From Aneurinibacillus tyrosinisolvens (GTDB lineage Bacteria; Bacillota; Bacilli; Aneurinibacillales; Aneurinibacillaceae): a stretch of DNA of 56,108 nt. The position numbers and the translations under genes are program-made. The first letter of the stretch is position 1. The number at the start of each line of letters is the position of its first letter. Where the stretch lies: NCBI RefSeq assembly GCF_001015055.1, contig NZ_BBWZ01000033.1:1-56108 (forward strand), read 5' to 3'. Positions 6,982 to 17,988 of this stretch are shown in pieces. A model generated the notes under the pieces. It made no database searches and was not told the origin of the DNA. It saw nothing but the letters and a program-made list of their open reading frames with translations.

Positions 6982-7791
6982 TTGTTTGATGTTGTAGGTG
7001 TCCGCTTTAAAAAAGCGGGAAAAATATATTATTTTGATCCGGGTGAGTTTGCAGTAAACAATCATGATTATGTGATTGTAGAAACGGCTCGGGGCGTGGA
7101 ATATGGACAGGTTGTAATCGGCCGCAAGCAGGTGGCCGATACAGACGTTGTGCTGCCGCTGAAAAAGGTGTTGCGGATTGCAGATGAGAAAGACCGTCTG
7201 CAGGTAGAGGACAACAAGAAAATCGCAAGCGAAGCCTTTGCGATTTGCCAGGACAAAATTGTTGCCCATACACTTGATATGAAGCTTGTCGATGTGGAAT
7301 ACACATTCGATAAAAATAAAATTATTTTTTATTTCACCGCAGAGGGCCGGGTGGACTTTCGTGAGCTTGTTAAGGACCTGGCGGCTATTTTCCGCACGCG
7401 TATTGAGCTGCGCCAGATTGGTGTGCGTGATGAAGCGAAAATGCTCGGCGGCATCGGCCCTTGCGGGCGCATTCTCTGCTGTTCCACTTTCCTTGGTGAT
7501 TTTGAGCCGGTATCCATTAAGATGGCGAAGGACCAAAATCTATCGTTAAATCCGGCAAAAATTTCCGGACTGTGCGGAAGGCTTATGTGCTGCTTGAAAT
7601 ATGAGAATGATAACTATGAGAGCGGGCGTGATGAGCTCCCGGATATCGGAAAAGAAGTGGCTACCGTTATGGGCCATGGCCGCGTGGTCGGTGTAAACAT
7701 TCTTGAGCGAAAAATACAGGTGAATTTGTATGAAGCGGAACGTGTGATTGAGTTTCCGCTTGAAGAAATTAGCATAGCTGAAAAGGTGTAG
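6982..7791 (+). CDS. ricT: RicT/YaaT regulatory iron-sulfur complex subunit
   Basis: The protein has 269 residues and is very close to B. subtilis YaaT (RicT). The start is TTG at 6982 with AGGAGGG nine bases upstream, giving the N-terminus FDVVGVRFKKAGKIYYFDPG. Two cysteine clusters, GPCGRILCCSTF and GLCGRLMCCLKYE, match the iron-sulfur ligands of the Ric (YaaT-YlbF-YmcA) complex. In B. subtilis this complex helps RNase Y mature mRNAs and promotes Spo0A phosphorylation, competence and biofilm formation. It sits between holB and yabA, and the short gaps suggest cotranscription. Confidence 0.95.
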   Translation: MFDVVGVRFKKAGKIYYFDPGEFAVNNHDYVIVETARGVEYGQVVIGRKQVADTDVVLPLKKVLRIADEKDRLQVEDNKKIASEAFAICQDKIVAHTLDMKLVDVEYTFDKNKIIFYFTAEGRVDFRELVKDLAAIFRTRIELRQIGVRDEAKMLGGIGPCGRILCCSTFLGDFEPVSIKMAKDQNLSLNPAKISGLCGRLMCCLKYENDNYESGRDELPDIGKEVATVMGHGRVVGVNILERKIQVNLYEAERVIEFPLEEISIAEKV

Positions 7792-7815
7792 TAGAGAATA
7801 CTGAGGTGGAGCCTT

Positions 7816-8202
7816 GTGAATAAACAAAATATTTTTCAGCAAGTTGCTTCGATGGAAGAAAAGACTGGGAGTTTGTATCAGGAAATCGGCCAATTAAAAG
7901 GCGCGCTCGTTGAACTCCTTGAGGAAAATAAAAACCTTCTAATCGAGAATCAACACCTTAGGGAACGGTTGCAGCAGAGAGAACGGGAAATCGAGAAACA
8001 GGAAAAACGTCAGCGAGAAGAACCGAGAAGCAAGAAAGATAAGAAAGAGAAAGAGAAGAAGAAGCAGCCGGTGGGAGAGGGGTACGATAACCTTGCCCGG
8101 TTGTACCAGGAGGGGTTTCATATTTGCAATCTGCATTATGGAAGCCTGCGTACAGAAGGAGATTGCCTCTTCTGCCTCTCTTTCCTTAATAAACAAGGAT
8201 AA
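7816..8202 (+). CDS. yabA: replication initiation control protein YabA
   Basis: The protein has 128 residues. An N-terminal leucine-zipper coiled coil (about residues 3-60) is followed by a lysine/glutamate-rich linker. A C-terminal zinc-binding domain with HICNLHYG and CLFC supplies the H-C-C-C ligand set. In B. subtilis YabA binds both DnaA and the DnaN clamp and prevents over-initiation. The GTG start at 7816 has a GAGGTGGAG site. Its place next to holB and ricT agrees with the known order. A terminator follows immediately. Confidence 0.93.
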   Translation: MNKQNIFQQVASMEEKTGSLYQEIGQLKGALVELLEENKNLLIENQHLRERLQQREREIEKQEKRQREEPRSKKDKKEKEKKKQPVGEGYDNLARLYQEGFHICNLHYGSLRTEGDCLFCLSFLNKQG

Positions 8203-8205
8203 AGA

Positions 8206-8235
8206 AGCGACCCGTTTGTATACGGGTCGCTTTTT
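8206..8235 (+). terminator. intrinsic terminator of the tmk-yabA region
   Basis: An 8-10 bp GC-rich stem (GCGACCCG paired with CGGGTCGC) with a short loop at about 8207-8230 is followed by five T. Confidence 0.88.
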
Positions 8236-8253
8236 GCGAAAGGAATCCAAAAG

Positions 8254-9009
8254 GTGAACAACGTATCTCTTTACCCGGAAGAACGGTTGGATGATTTGCT
8301 CACAAAAAATATGAAAATTATCCAAAGCGAAGAAGTATTTTGCTTTTCGCTTGATGCTGTATTGCTTGCCCGGTTTGTTTCCGTACCGCAGAAAAAGGGG
8401 CGGATTGTAGATTTATGTACCGGAAATGGTGTCATTCCTCTTCTGTTAAGCAGCCGCACCCCATGTTTGATTGACAGCGTGGAAATTCAGGAACGTTTAT
8501 ATGATATGGCAAGAAGAAATGTCGTATTAAATGAATTGGAACAACAAATTACAGTGTATCACGGGGATGTAAAAGACGCTCTGTCTTTTCTCGGGAACGG
8601 CCGGTATGATGTGCTGACATGTAACCCTCCTTATATGCCAGTGGTGGGGGGAGAAAAGAATAAAAGCAGCCATGTGGCTATCGCCCGCCACGAGATTCTG
8701 CTTACACTGGAGGAGATGATCCGGACCAGCAGCCAGCTCGTTCGTTCGGGAGGCAAAGTAGCGTACGTTCATCGGGCCGGACGGCTAGCGGATATCATCG
8801 CGCTTATGAGAAAGTACCGCATTGAGCCAAAAAGGCTGCGCCTTGTACACCCGAGACAGGAGGCAGAGGCCAACATGGTGCTAATTGAAGGGATACGGGA
8901 TGGGAAACCGGATGTAAAGGTACTCCCCCCGCTGGTTGTTTACCAGGATAACGGGCAATACTGTGACGAAATTTATTCTATCTATTACGGTGAGAAAGCG
9001 GAGGGCTAA
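8254..9009 (+). CDS. trmN6: tRNA1(Val) (adenine-37-N6)-methyltransferase family protein
   Basis: The protein has 251 residues (YabB type). It is a class I SAM-dependent methyltransferase: motif I is DLCTGNGVIPLLL near residue 50, and the N6-adenine catalytic motif is NPPYMP near residue 125. The N-terminal ERLDDLL...IIQ....F.FS.DAVLLA block is characteristic of the TrmN6/YabB family, which methylates A37 of a valine tRNA in E. coli. The GTG start at 8254 has a modest AAAGGA site. It ends one base before rsmI, implying translational coupling. The small yazA gene found between these two in B. subtilis is absent. Confidence 0.88.
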   Translation: MNNVSLYPEERLDDLLTKNMKIIQSEEVFCFSLDAVLLARFVSVPQKKGRIVDLCTGNGVIPLLLSSRTPCLIDSVEIQERLYDMARRNVVLNELEQQITVYHGDVKDALSFLGNGRYDVLTCNPPYMPVVGGEKNKSSHVAIARHEILLTLEEMIRTSSQLVRSGGKVAYVHRAGRLADIIALMRKYRIEPKRLRLVHPRQEAEANMVLIEGIRDGKPDVKVLPPLVVYQDNGQYCDEIYSIYYGEKAEG

Positions 9010-9010
9010 G

Positions 9011-9889
9011 ATGTTCGTGCAAAAAAGCTTTGAGAAGGGACATGAAGAAGGAAAACTCTACCTGGTTGCGACTCCGATCGGAAATCTCGAAGATATGACG
9101 GTACGGGCGATACGGACACTGCGCGAAGTGGACATGATTGCTGCCGAGGATACGAGACAAACGCGGAAGCTGCTCACTCATTTTGAAATTGAGACGCGGC
9201 TCATTAGCTATCATGAACATAACAAAACAGCAAGTGGGCCGGAGATTATTCGCATGTTAAAGGAAGGAAAATCATTCGCACTGGTCAGTGATGCCGGTCT
9301 TCCGGCGATTTCGGATCCAGGCCAGGAGCTCGTGCGAGATGCCGTTGCAGAGGAAATCCCCGTCATTCCTATTCCGGGCCCCAATGCGGGCCTATCCGCT
9401 CTTATTGTTTCCGGTATTTCCACGGACCGGTTTGTCTTTCGCGGGTTTCTCCCAAGGGATAAAAAAGAGAGGCGTACCGAGCTGGAAAGGCTTCGTTACT
9501 ATCCTGAAACACTTATTTTTTATGAATCTCCGCATCGTATCACAAAGACGGTAAAAGAAATGGAAGAAGTGCTCGGTGACAGGCAAATCGTGCTCGGAAG
9601 AGAACTGACGAAACGCTATGAGGAATTTACCCGGGGCACAATGGAAGAGGTCCTTCATTTTCTGGAAGAGCACGAGGAAATTCGCGGAGAGTTTACAGTC
9701 ATTGTGGCAGGATATACGGGCGGGGCGGAAGACAATCAGGATAACTGGTGGAGTGAGCTGGATGTTGCCTCCCACGTTGACAGATATATTGAAAAGGGCT
9801 GGAATAAGAAAGAAGCATTAAAGCAAGCAGCAGAAGACCGGGGCCTCCCTAAGCGCGAGATTTACAACGAGTACCACAAAAATGAATGA
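9011..9889 (+). CDS. rsmI: 16S rRNA (cytidine-1402-2-prime-O)-methyltransferase
   Basis: The protein has 292 residues. ATG at 9011 is chosen because GGAGGG lies eight bases upstream and because it gives the family N-terminus before LYLVATPIGNLEDMT. It belongs to the tetrapyrrole-methylase fold. Motifs are AEDTRQTRKLL, SDAGLPAISDPG and YESPHRI. RsmI together with RsmH methylates C1402 in the ribosomal decoding centre. The gene follows trmN6 in the same probable operon. Its 3-prime end faces abrB on the opposite strand, separated by a shared hairpin. Confidence 0.93.
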   Translation: MFVQKSFEKGHEEGKLYLVATPIGNLEDMTVRAIRTLREVDMIAAEDTRQTRKLLTHFEIETRLISYHEHNKTASGPEIIRMLKEGKSFALVSDAGLPAISDPGQELVRDAVAEEIPVIPIPGPNAGLSALIVSGISTDRFVFRGFLPRDKKERRTELERLRYYPETLIFYESPHRITKTVKEMEEVLGDRQIVLGRELTKRYEEFTRGTMEEVLHFLEEHEEIRGEFTVIVAGYTGGAEDNQDNWWSELDVASHVDRYIEKGWNKKEALKQAAEDRGLPKREIYNEYHKNE

Positions 9890-9913
9890 AAATAACCCCG
9901 AACAAAATAAAAC

Positions 9914-9952
9914 AGGCGGGCACAGAATGACTATTCTTCTGCATGCCCGCCT
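9914..9952. terminator. shared hairpin between convergent rsmI and abrB
   Basis: A perfect 9-bp outer stem (9914-9922 with 9944-9952) contains an inner AGAAT/ATTCT pairing. On the minus strand it is followed by a T-rich tail, so it looks best as the abrB terminator. The plus-strand tail is poor in T. Confidence 0.8.
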
Positions 9953-9980
9953 TCTCATGGAATCTATATAAATTAAATGC

Positions 9981-10232
9981 TTATGACTTCTGTGGAACAG
10001 GCATTTCAGACAGGCACTCGTCACAAATAATTTTTTCTTTATATGTAACCGTGTTTTCGCTGCTGCCGCAGAAAATACAAGCAGGCTCGTATTTTTTGAG
10101 CATAATGCGTTCGCCGTCTACATATATTTCAAGTGCGTCTTTTTCGCCAATTCCGAGGGTGCGGCGCAATTCAATTGGAATAACGACTCGGCCGAGCTCA
10201 TCGACTTTTCTCACGATTCCTGTTGATTTCAT
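9981..10232 (-). CDS. abrB: transition state regulator AbrB
   Basis: The protein has 83 residues. Start ATG (10230-10232) has a strong GAGAGGAG site upstream. The N-terminal swapped-hairpin DNA-binding domain (MKSTGIVRKVDELGRVVIPIE and onward, about residues 1-50) is nearly identical to B. subtilis AbrB. The C-terminus differs: CIFCG...CDECL forms two CxxC pairs, a possible zinc ribbon, in place of the B. subtilis multimerisation tail. AbrB represses stationary-phase and biofilm genes during growth and is itself repressed by Spo0A-P. Spo0A boxes in the upstream region support the same circuit here. Confidence 0.93.
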   Translation of the reverse strand: MKSTGIVRKVDELGRVVIPIELRRTLGIGEKDALEIYVDGERIMLKKYEPACIFCGSSENTVTYKEKIICDECLSEMPVPQKS

Positions 10233-10281
10233 ATTTTTGTTTCTCCTCTCGCTATGGTATAAATGTATATTTCTATATTTT

Positions 10282-10343
10282 ATCGTCAAAATTCGACAAA
10301 TCGACAATAAAGCTATGGTATCAAAATTTCCAGTTAAGGTCAA
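10282..10343 (-). promoter_or_regulatory. abrB promoter with Spo0A boxes
   Basis: On the minus strand TTGACC (10338-10343) and TACCAT (10315-10320) are 17 bases apart. Downstream of the inferred start lie TTTGTCGAA (10292-10300, exact match to the Spo0A box) and TTTGACGAT (10282-10290), ten bases apart. A third variant, ATTGTCGAT (10300-10308), adjoins them. The paired boxes and their placement resemble the Spo0A repression site of B. subtilis abrB. Confidence 0.7.
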
Positions 10344-10571
10344 CCATTTACTGCCAGTTAATGCTTTTTCAAGATGCAAATTCTGCACCATCCAATACGG
10401 GGATAACGTTGATAAATCAATTGTTAACGAAAACAAACAAGATTGTTAACAATTAAAACAGCACCCTTTTTTTTCAACAAAAAGGGATAAAAAGTAAATA
10501 ATCTGAGCGAAAATTACCAGTTCGAAGGTACCAAATTAAAATCGTAATCTTTTACATATGGAAGACAACAC
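10344..10571. other. AT-rich abrB-metG intergenic region with repeated ATTGTTAAC
   Basis: No gene is visible. ATTGTTAAC occurs at 10420-10428 and again at 10442-10450, 22 bases apart. The second copy extends to a perfect 12-base palindrome (10442-10453). A CCC/GGG hairpin with A-T arms lies at 10464-10486 but has no T-tract. The repeats may be operator half-sites. Confidence 0.3.
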
Positions 10572-10600
10572 TTGACGAATAGGAGGAACTTCTGTATAGA
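10572..10600 (+). promoter_or_regulatory. sigma-A promoter of the metG leader
   Basis: TTGACG (10572-10577) and TATAGA (10595-10600) are separated by 17 bases. It lies directly upstream of the T-box leader. Confidence 0.8.
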
Positions 10601-10607
10601 ATAAAAA

Positions 10608-12922
<2,315 letters not shown>

Positions 12923-12942
12923 AAGGGATTGGTTTATTAGGA

Positions 12943-12982
12943 GGCTACCGCTGGTTTATTAATCGGCCGGTAGCCAATTTTT
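12943..12982 (+). terminator. intrinsic terminator of metG
   Basis: GGCTACCG (12943-12950) pairs with CGGTAGCC (about 12968-12975), followed by an AATTTTT tail. Confidence 0.8.
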
Positions 12983-13005
12983 CTACAAAAAAGGAGGAAA
13001 AATCT

Positions 13006-13779
13006 ATGCTTTTCGACACGCATGCCCACCTCAACGATGAGAAGTTTAATGACGACCGGGAAGAAGTAATTGCCCGCGCACACGAAAACGGTGTTTCATA
13101 TGTATGCAACATTGGGTATAACAAAGAAACGATCGTGTCTTCCCTTGAGCTTGCCCATACATATGATTTTATTTATACAGCCATTGGCTGGCATCCCCAG
13201 GATGCGATAACAATGACCGATGATGATTTGGCCTGGATTGAAAAGCTGGCAACGGAAGAGCGCAAAGTTGTCGCTATCGGAGAAATCGGGCTCGATTATT
13301 ATTGGGATACGTCACCAAAAGATGTACAGCAGGAGGTGTTTCGGAGACAAATCCGGCTGGCAAAAAAACTAAAGCTGCCTATCATTATCCATGACCGGGA
13401 AGCGCACCAGGATATTCTGGATATTCTGCGCGAGGAAAAAGCGGAGGAAGTGGGCGGCATTATGCACTGTTTTTCCGGCAGTCCGGAAATGGCCGAGCAG
13501 TGTATTGATTTAAATTTTCACATTTCACTTGGGGGACCTGTAACGTTTAAGAACGCCAAAAAGCCAAAAGAAGTAGCTGAAAGAGTTCCGCTGGAGCGTT
13601 TATTAATCGAAACAGACTGTCCCTATTTAACTCCTCACCCATATAGAGGAAAGCGAAATGAGAGCGCATATGTGCGATATGTAGCAGAAGAAATCGCCCA
13701 GTTGAAAAATATTTCGTTCGAAAAATTAGCCCAAATCACGACAGAAAATGCGAAAAGGTTATTCCAAATACAGGAATAA
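13006..13779 (+). CDS. tatD: TatD family metal-dependent hydrolase (YabD)
   Basis: The protein has 257 residues with an amidohydrolase TIM-barrel fold. Metal ligands are visible as HAH in FDTHAHLND (residues 6 and 8), Glu in GEIGLDYYW, His in IIIHDRE, His in MHCFSG and Asp in ETDCPYLTP. TatD proteins are 3-prime-to-5-prime nucleases acting on DNA and RNA in repair; the precise substrate of the YabD type is less certain. AAGGAGG precedes the ATG at ideal spacing. The gene follows metG as in other Bacillales, but a terminator lies between them. Confidence 0.92.
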   Translation: MLFDTHAHLNDEKFNDDREEVIARAHENGVSYVCNIGYNKETIVSSLELAHTYDFIYTAIGWHPQDAITMTDDDLAWIEKLATEERKVVAIGEIGLDYYWDTSPKDVQQEVFRRQIRLAKKLKLPIIIHDREAHQDILDILREEKAEEVGGIMHCFSGSPEMAEQCIDLNFHISLGGPVTFKNAKKPKEVAERVPLERLLIETDCPYLTPHPYRGKRNESAYVRYVAEEIAQLKNISFEKLAQITTENAKRLFQIQE

Positions 13780-13894
13780 TGGTATTTTTTTCATGTTGTC
13801 TCGCCTCAGTGATGCCAATGGTTGAGGGATTCTTTGGGACTATATAACTATTGCAATTTTGCGAGTTATGTCGAACGGGGTGTAAAAAACTGGT

Positions 13895-13924
13895 TTGACA
13901 AACTTTTGTTATATCGTCTACAAT
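13895..13924 (+). promoter_or_regulatory. sigma-A promoter of yabE
   Basis: TTGACA (13895-13900) and TACAAT (13919-13924) are separated by 18 bases. A CCTCA/TGAGG hairpin at about 13807-13828 precedes it and may end the tatD transcript weakly. A lone TGTCGAA at about 13870 resembles a Spo0A box. Confidence 0.75.
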
Positions 13925-13955
13925 GGCTCTCGACCATTAAGGAGGCAGGTAGACT

Positions 13956-15044
13956 GTGAAACAAAATATGATTCAGTTGGAATTTTTGAGGGATCACAGA
14001 AGGGTTCTTCTAGCCGCTGGTAGTATCGTTGTTGGCATTAGTCTTGTGCTTATTATGAATGCAATACAAACAAAAGACATCACGTTTGTACATAGTGGCA
14101 AGGTATATGCCATGAGCACAAAAGCGGAAACAATAGGGGAATTCCTGGATGAGAAAGGAATCTCACCCGGAGTTTTCGATGAAGTAAAACCTGAGCCAAC
14201 GGGTAAGCTTACCGAGGGAGCGCAGGTAGTTTACACGCCGAGACAGAAGATAACACTTGCCATCGGCGGCGAACAGCGGCAGGCCATTACGTTAAAGGGA
14301 AAAGTGCAGGACATTCTGAGGGAGCAAAAAATCGAACTTGGCCCGCTTGATGAAACCGTTCCCGCACTCGATCAGGAAATTGGGCAGAATGAAAAAATCG
14401 TGGTCACAAGGGTAGAGAAGAAAATTATACAGCAGGAGAAGACAATAGCCTTCAATACGCAGCAAAAATCAGAACACACGATGCTGGCAGGAGAAAAAAA
14501 GGTTGTCCAGGAAGGGCAACCGGGAAAAGTGATGGAACGATATGAAGTGCTCTACAGAAATGGGAAAGAAATCTCGAAGAAGCTAGTAGATTCCAATGTG
14601 CTGCAGAATTCAAAGGATCAAATTGTAGCGCTTGGAACTGGACGTATGGTAGCGGTATCCCGGAGTGCCGTTTCCACAAGGCGGGCTTCCATGCTCGCTG
14701 AAGGAAATGGAGGCTTCACCCCGCGACAAGTACTCCGGATGAAAATGACAGCCTACTCGGCTGACTTCGCCTCGACTGGAAAGAGTCCAGGCCACCCGGA
14801 TTACGCAAAAACACGGACAGGCACAACGGCGGCGGAAGGAAGAACCATTGCGGTAGATCCAGATGTCGTACCTCTCGGCTGGTGGGTTTATATTGAAGGG
14901 TATGGTTTTCGTAAGGCCGAAGATACCGGCGGAGCCATTAAAGGCAATCGAGTAGACCTGTTCTTTAATTCAGAGGACGAAGCGACGAACTTCGGTGTCC
15001 AGCAGAAAACCGTGTATGTTATTGGACCAAATAAACCAGAATAA
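13956..15044 (+). CDS. yabE: YabE-like cell-wall protein with DUF348, G5 and 3D domains
   Basis: The protein has 362 residues. One N-terminal membrane segment or uncleaved signal lies at about residues 18-38. Two ubiquitin-like DUF348 units follow (about 44-95 and 105-155), then a G5 domain (about 157-235). The C-terminal 3D domain (about 265-355) has conserved aspartates in VDPDVVPLG, AEDTGGAIKG and RVDLFF. The 3D domain is related to lytic transglycosylases of the MltA/RpfB type, so a peptidoglycan-cleaving role during growth or germination is likely. It is exported and membrane-anchored. AGGAGG lies ten bases before the GTG start. Confidence 0.9.
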   Translation: MKQNMIQLEFLRDHRRVLLAAGSIVVGISLVLIMNAIQTKDITFVHSGKVYAMSTKAETIGEFLDEKGISPGVFDEVKPEPTGKLTEGAQVVYTPRQKITLAIGGEQRQAITLKGKVQDILREQKIELGPLDETVPALDQEIGQNEKIVVTRVEKKIIQQEKTIAFNTQQKSEHTMLAGEKKVVQEGQPGKVMERYEVLYRNGKEISKKLVDSNVLQNSKDQIVALGTGRMVAVSRSAVSTRRASMLAEGNGGFTPRQVLRMKMTAYSADFASTGKSPGHPDYAKTRTGTTAAEGRTIAVDPDVVPLGWWVYIEGYGFRKAEDTGGAIKGNRVDLFFNSEDEATNFGVQQKTVYVIGPNKPE

Positions 15045-15058
15045 TGGTAATATACAAG

Positions 15059-15090
15059 CAGGGGAGGGTAACGTCTTCCCTGTTCTTTTT
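15059..15090 (+). terminator. intrinsic terminator of yabE
   Basis: An 8-bp stem (15059-15066 with 15075-15082, one G-U pair) is followed by TTCTTTTT. Confidence 0.8.
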
Positions 15091-15114
15091 GCTTTTAAGA
15101 GGAGATTGAATGGG

Positions 15115-16547
<1,433 letters not shown>

Positions 16548-16562
16548 ATCATAAAGCAGAAG

Positions 16563-16612
16563 AACCCTTTTCCACGCCCAGCATACGATGGCAGGAGGAA
16601 AGGGGTTTTTTC
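16563..16612 (+). terminator. terminator of rsmA overlapping the yabG ribosome site
   Basis: AACCCTTTTCC (16563-16573) pairs with GGAAAGGGGTT (16597-16607), followed by six T. The 3-prime arm contains the purine-rich ribosome-binding region used by yabG, whose ATG is at 16614. Confidence 0.85.
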
Positions 16613-16613
16613 G

Positions 16614-17492
16614 ATGTCAAAAAATAATCTCCGCGTCGGTGACATTGTTACGCGAAAATCGTATGGAAATGATATGCTATTCCGAATCACGGAGTTAAAT
16701 GTAGACGGGGAAATGGCTTCATTAATGGGATTGGATTACAGGCTTCTGGCGGATGCTCCCCTTGACGATTTGGTTAAGTTGGATCCGGATGAAATGGAGA
16801 AGAGGAGAAAAGAGAGCGCAGAGAGGGAGCAGGCGTCCATGCGTGCCATCCAACAGGAGAGACGCACATTACGTGAGAAAAATACGTGGAGGGCCGTCAG
16901 TGCCTCAACAGATGCGGCAGATGCGGCTAGAACTTTTGATTGGCCGGGCAAAGTGCTGCACCTGGACGGGGATGCGAATTTCTTAAGGAAATGCTTATCA
17001 GTATATAGGGAGCTGAAAATCTCCGTTGACGGGTACTATCTCGCTGAAAAAGCCTTCCCTGAAAACGTGATTCCCCTGCTGCAAAAACACCGGCCTGATA
17101 TTCTGGTCGTTACGGGGCACGATGCATTTCAGGCGAAGAGAGGGCCTGCGGAGGATTTAAATAATTACCGAAACTCGAAGTTTTTTATCCAGACAGTAGA
17201 AAAAGCGAGGACTTTCCAGCAGGATAAAGACAGCCTTGTTATTTTCGCAGGCGCCTGCCAATCGCATTTTGAAGCGCTGCTTGCCGCCGGAGCGAACTTC
17301 GCCAGTTCACCAAAACGAATTAACATTCATGCGCTTGATCCGGTATACATAGCAGAAAAGGTCGCATATACATCCATTCAACAGCCTGTGAACCTGTTTG
17401 AGATGATTAAAAATACAGTGACTGGAATCGATGGTGTCGGCGGATTGGAAACAAGGGGGTGTTTTCGGTTTGGGATCCCCCGCATCAAGTAG
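16614..17492 (+). CDS. yabG: sporulation-specific protease YabG
   Basis: The protein has 292 residues (peptidase family U57). In B. subtilis it is made in the mother cell under sigma-K and processes several coat proteins before cross-linking; in clostridia it activates germination factors. The conserved FAGACQSHFEALLAAG segment carries the cysteine and histidine proposed as catalytic, and the N-terminal VGDIVTRKSYGNDMLFRI block is family-typical. The ribosome site lies in the 3-prime arm of the rsmA terminator. A weak sigma-K-like promoter (AACC and CATACGATG at about 16583-16591) would start inside that hairpin, which would spare the mRNA from folding. Confidence 0.93.
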   Translation: MSKNNLRVGDIVTRKSYGNDMLFRITELNVDGEMASLMGLDYRLLADAPLDDLVKLDPDEMEKRRKESAEREQASMRAIQQERRTLREKNTWRAVSASTDAADAARTFDWPGKVLHLDGDANFLRKCLSVYRELKISVDGYYLAEKAFPENVIPLLQKHRPDILVVTGHDAFQAKRGPAEDLNNYRNSKFFIQTVEKARTFQQDKDSLVIFAGACQSHFEALLAAGANFASSPKRINIHALDPVYIAEKVAYTSIQQPVNLFEMIKNTVTGIDGVGGLETRGCFRFGIPRIK

Positions 17493-17555
17493 GATGGGGT
17501 CCTCCGCCCTTCCTTACCCTATCGTATTTTGTTGAAATTTGCCGTTAAAAACTCA

Positions 17556-17585
17556 TTGACAATTTTCCTTTTAGATTGCTATAAT
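17556..17585 (+). promoter_or_regulatory. strong sigma-A promoter of veg
   Basis: TTGACA (17556-17561) and TATAAT (17580-17585) are both exact consensus, with an 18-base spacer. The veg promoter of B. subtilis is also known as very strong. Confidence 0.92.
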
Positions 17586-17647
17586 TATCGTTTTGTTTGA
17601 CATAATAATAACGAAGTGGTATACTTACATATAGTGAGGTGGTCTGA

Positions 17648-17923
17648 ATGGCGAGAAATACGTTACATGACATTAAACGTAGTTTAGATAGTCACATTGG
17701 TGAACGGATACTGCTCCGGGCTAATGGCGGCCGTCGCAAGACCGTGGAAAGATCGGGCGTACTCGAAGAGACGTACCCTTCTGTCTTTATTGTTAAGTTA
17801 GATGAGGACAAGCATTCCTTTGAACGCGTGTCTTACAGCTACGCAGACATTTTAACAGAAACAGTTGAACTTACCATTTGTCGCAGCGATGAAAATATTC
17901 GGATCGCGCTCGAACAGCAGTAG
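17648..17923 (+). CDS. veg: Veg protein, biofilm-related
   Basis: The protein has 91 residues and is close to B. subtilis Veg: the N-terminus has [16 protein letters not shown] and the middle [24 protein letters not shown]. In B. subtilis it stimulates biofilm matrix expression, apparently by antagonising SinR; the mechanism is unclear. The beta-rich core may adopt an SH3-like fold. A consensus promoter lies upstream and a terminator overlaps its last codons, so it is a highly expressed single-gene unit. GAGGTGG provides the ribosome site. Confidence 0.95.
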   Translation: MARNTLHDIKRSLDSHIGERILLRANGGRRKTVERSGVLEETYPSVFIVKLDEDKHSFERVSYSYADILTETVELTICRSDENIRIALEQQ

Positions 17924-17947
17924 GATACACTTATCCTGCTGTTTTTT
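17913..17947 (+). terminator. intrinsic terminator of veg
   Basis: AACAGC and AGGATA pair with TATCCT and GCTGTT across a short loop, with a three-base bulge, and six T follow. The stem begins within the last codons of veg. Confidence 0.85.
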
Positions 17948-17988
17948 ATTGTATAAACTATATGCTGCTTTAAACAGATAGAGAAAAA

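Noticed and set aside
13869..13877. TGTCGAA upstream of yabE as a Spo0A box
   Set aside because: A single seven-base match without a partner at helical spacing, and no known Spo0A control of yabE. Likely chance.
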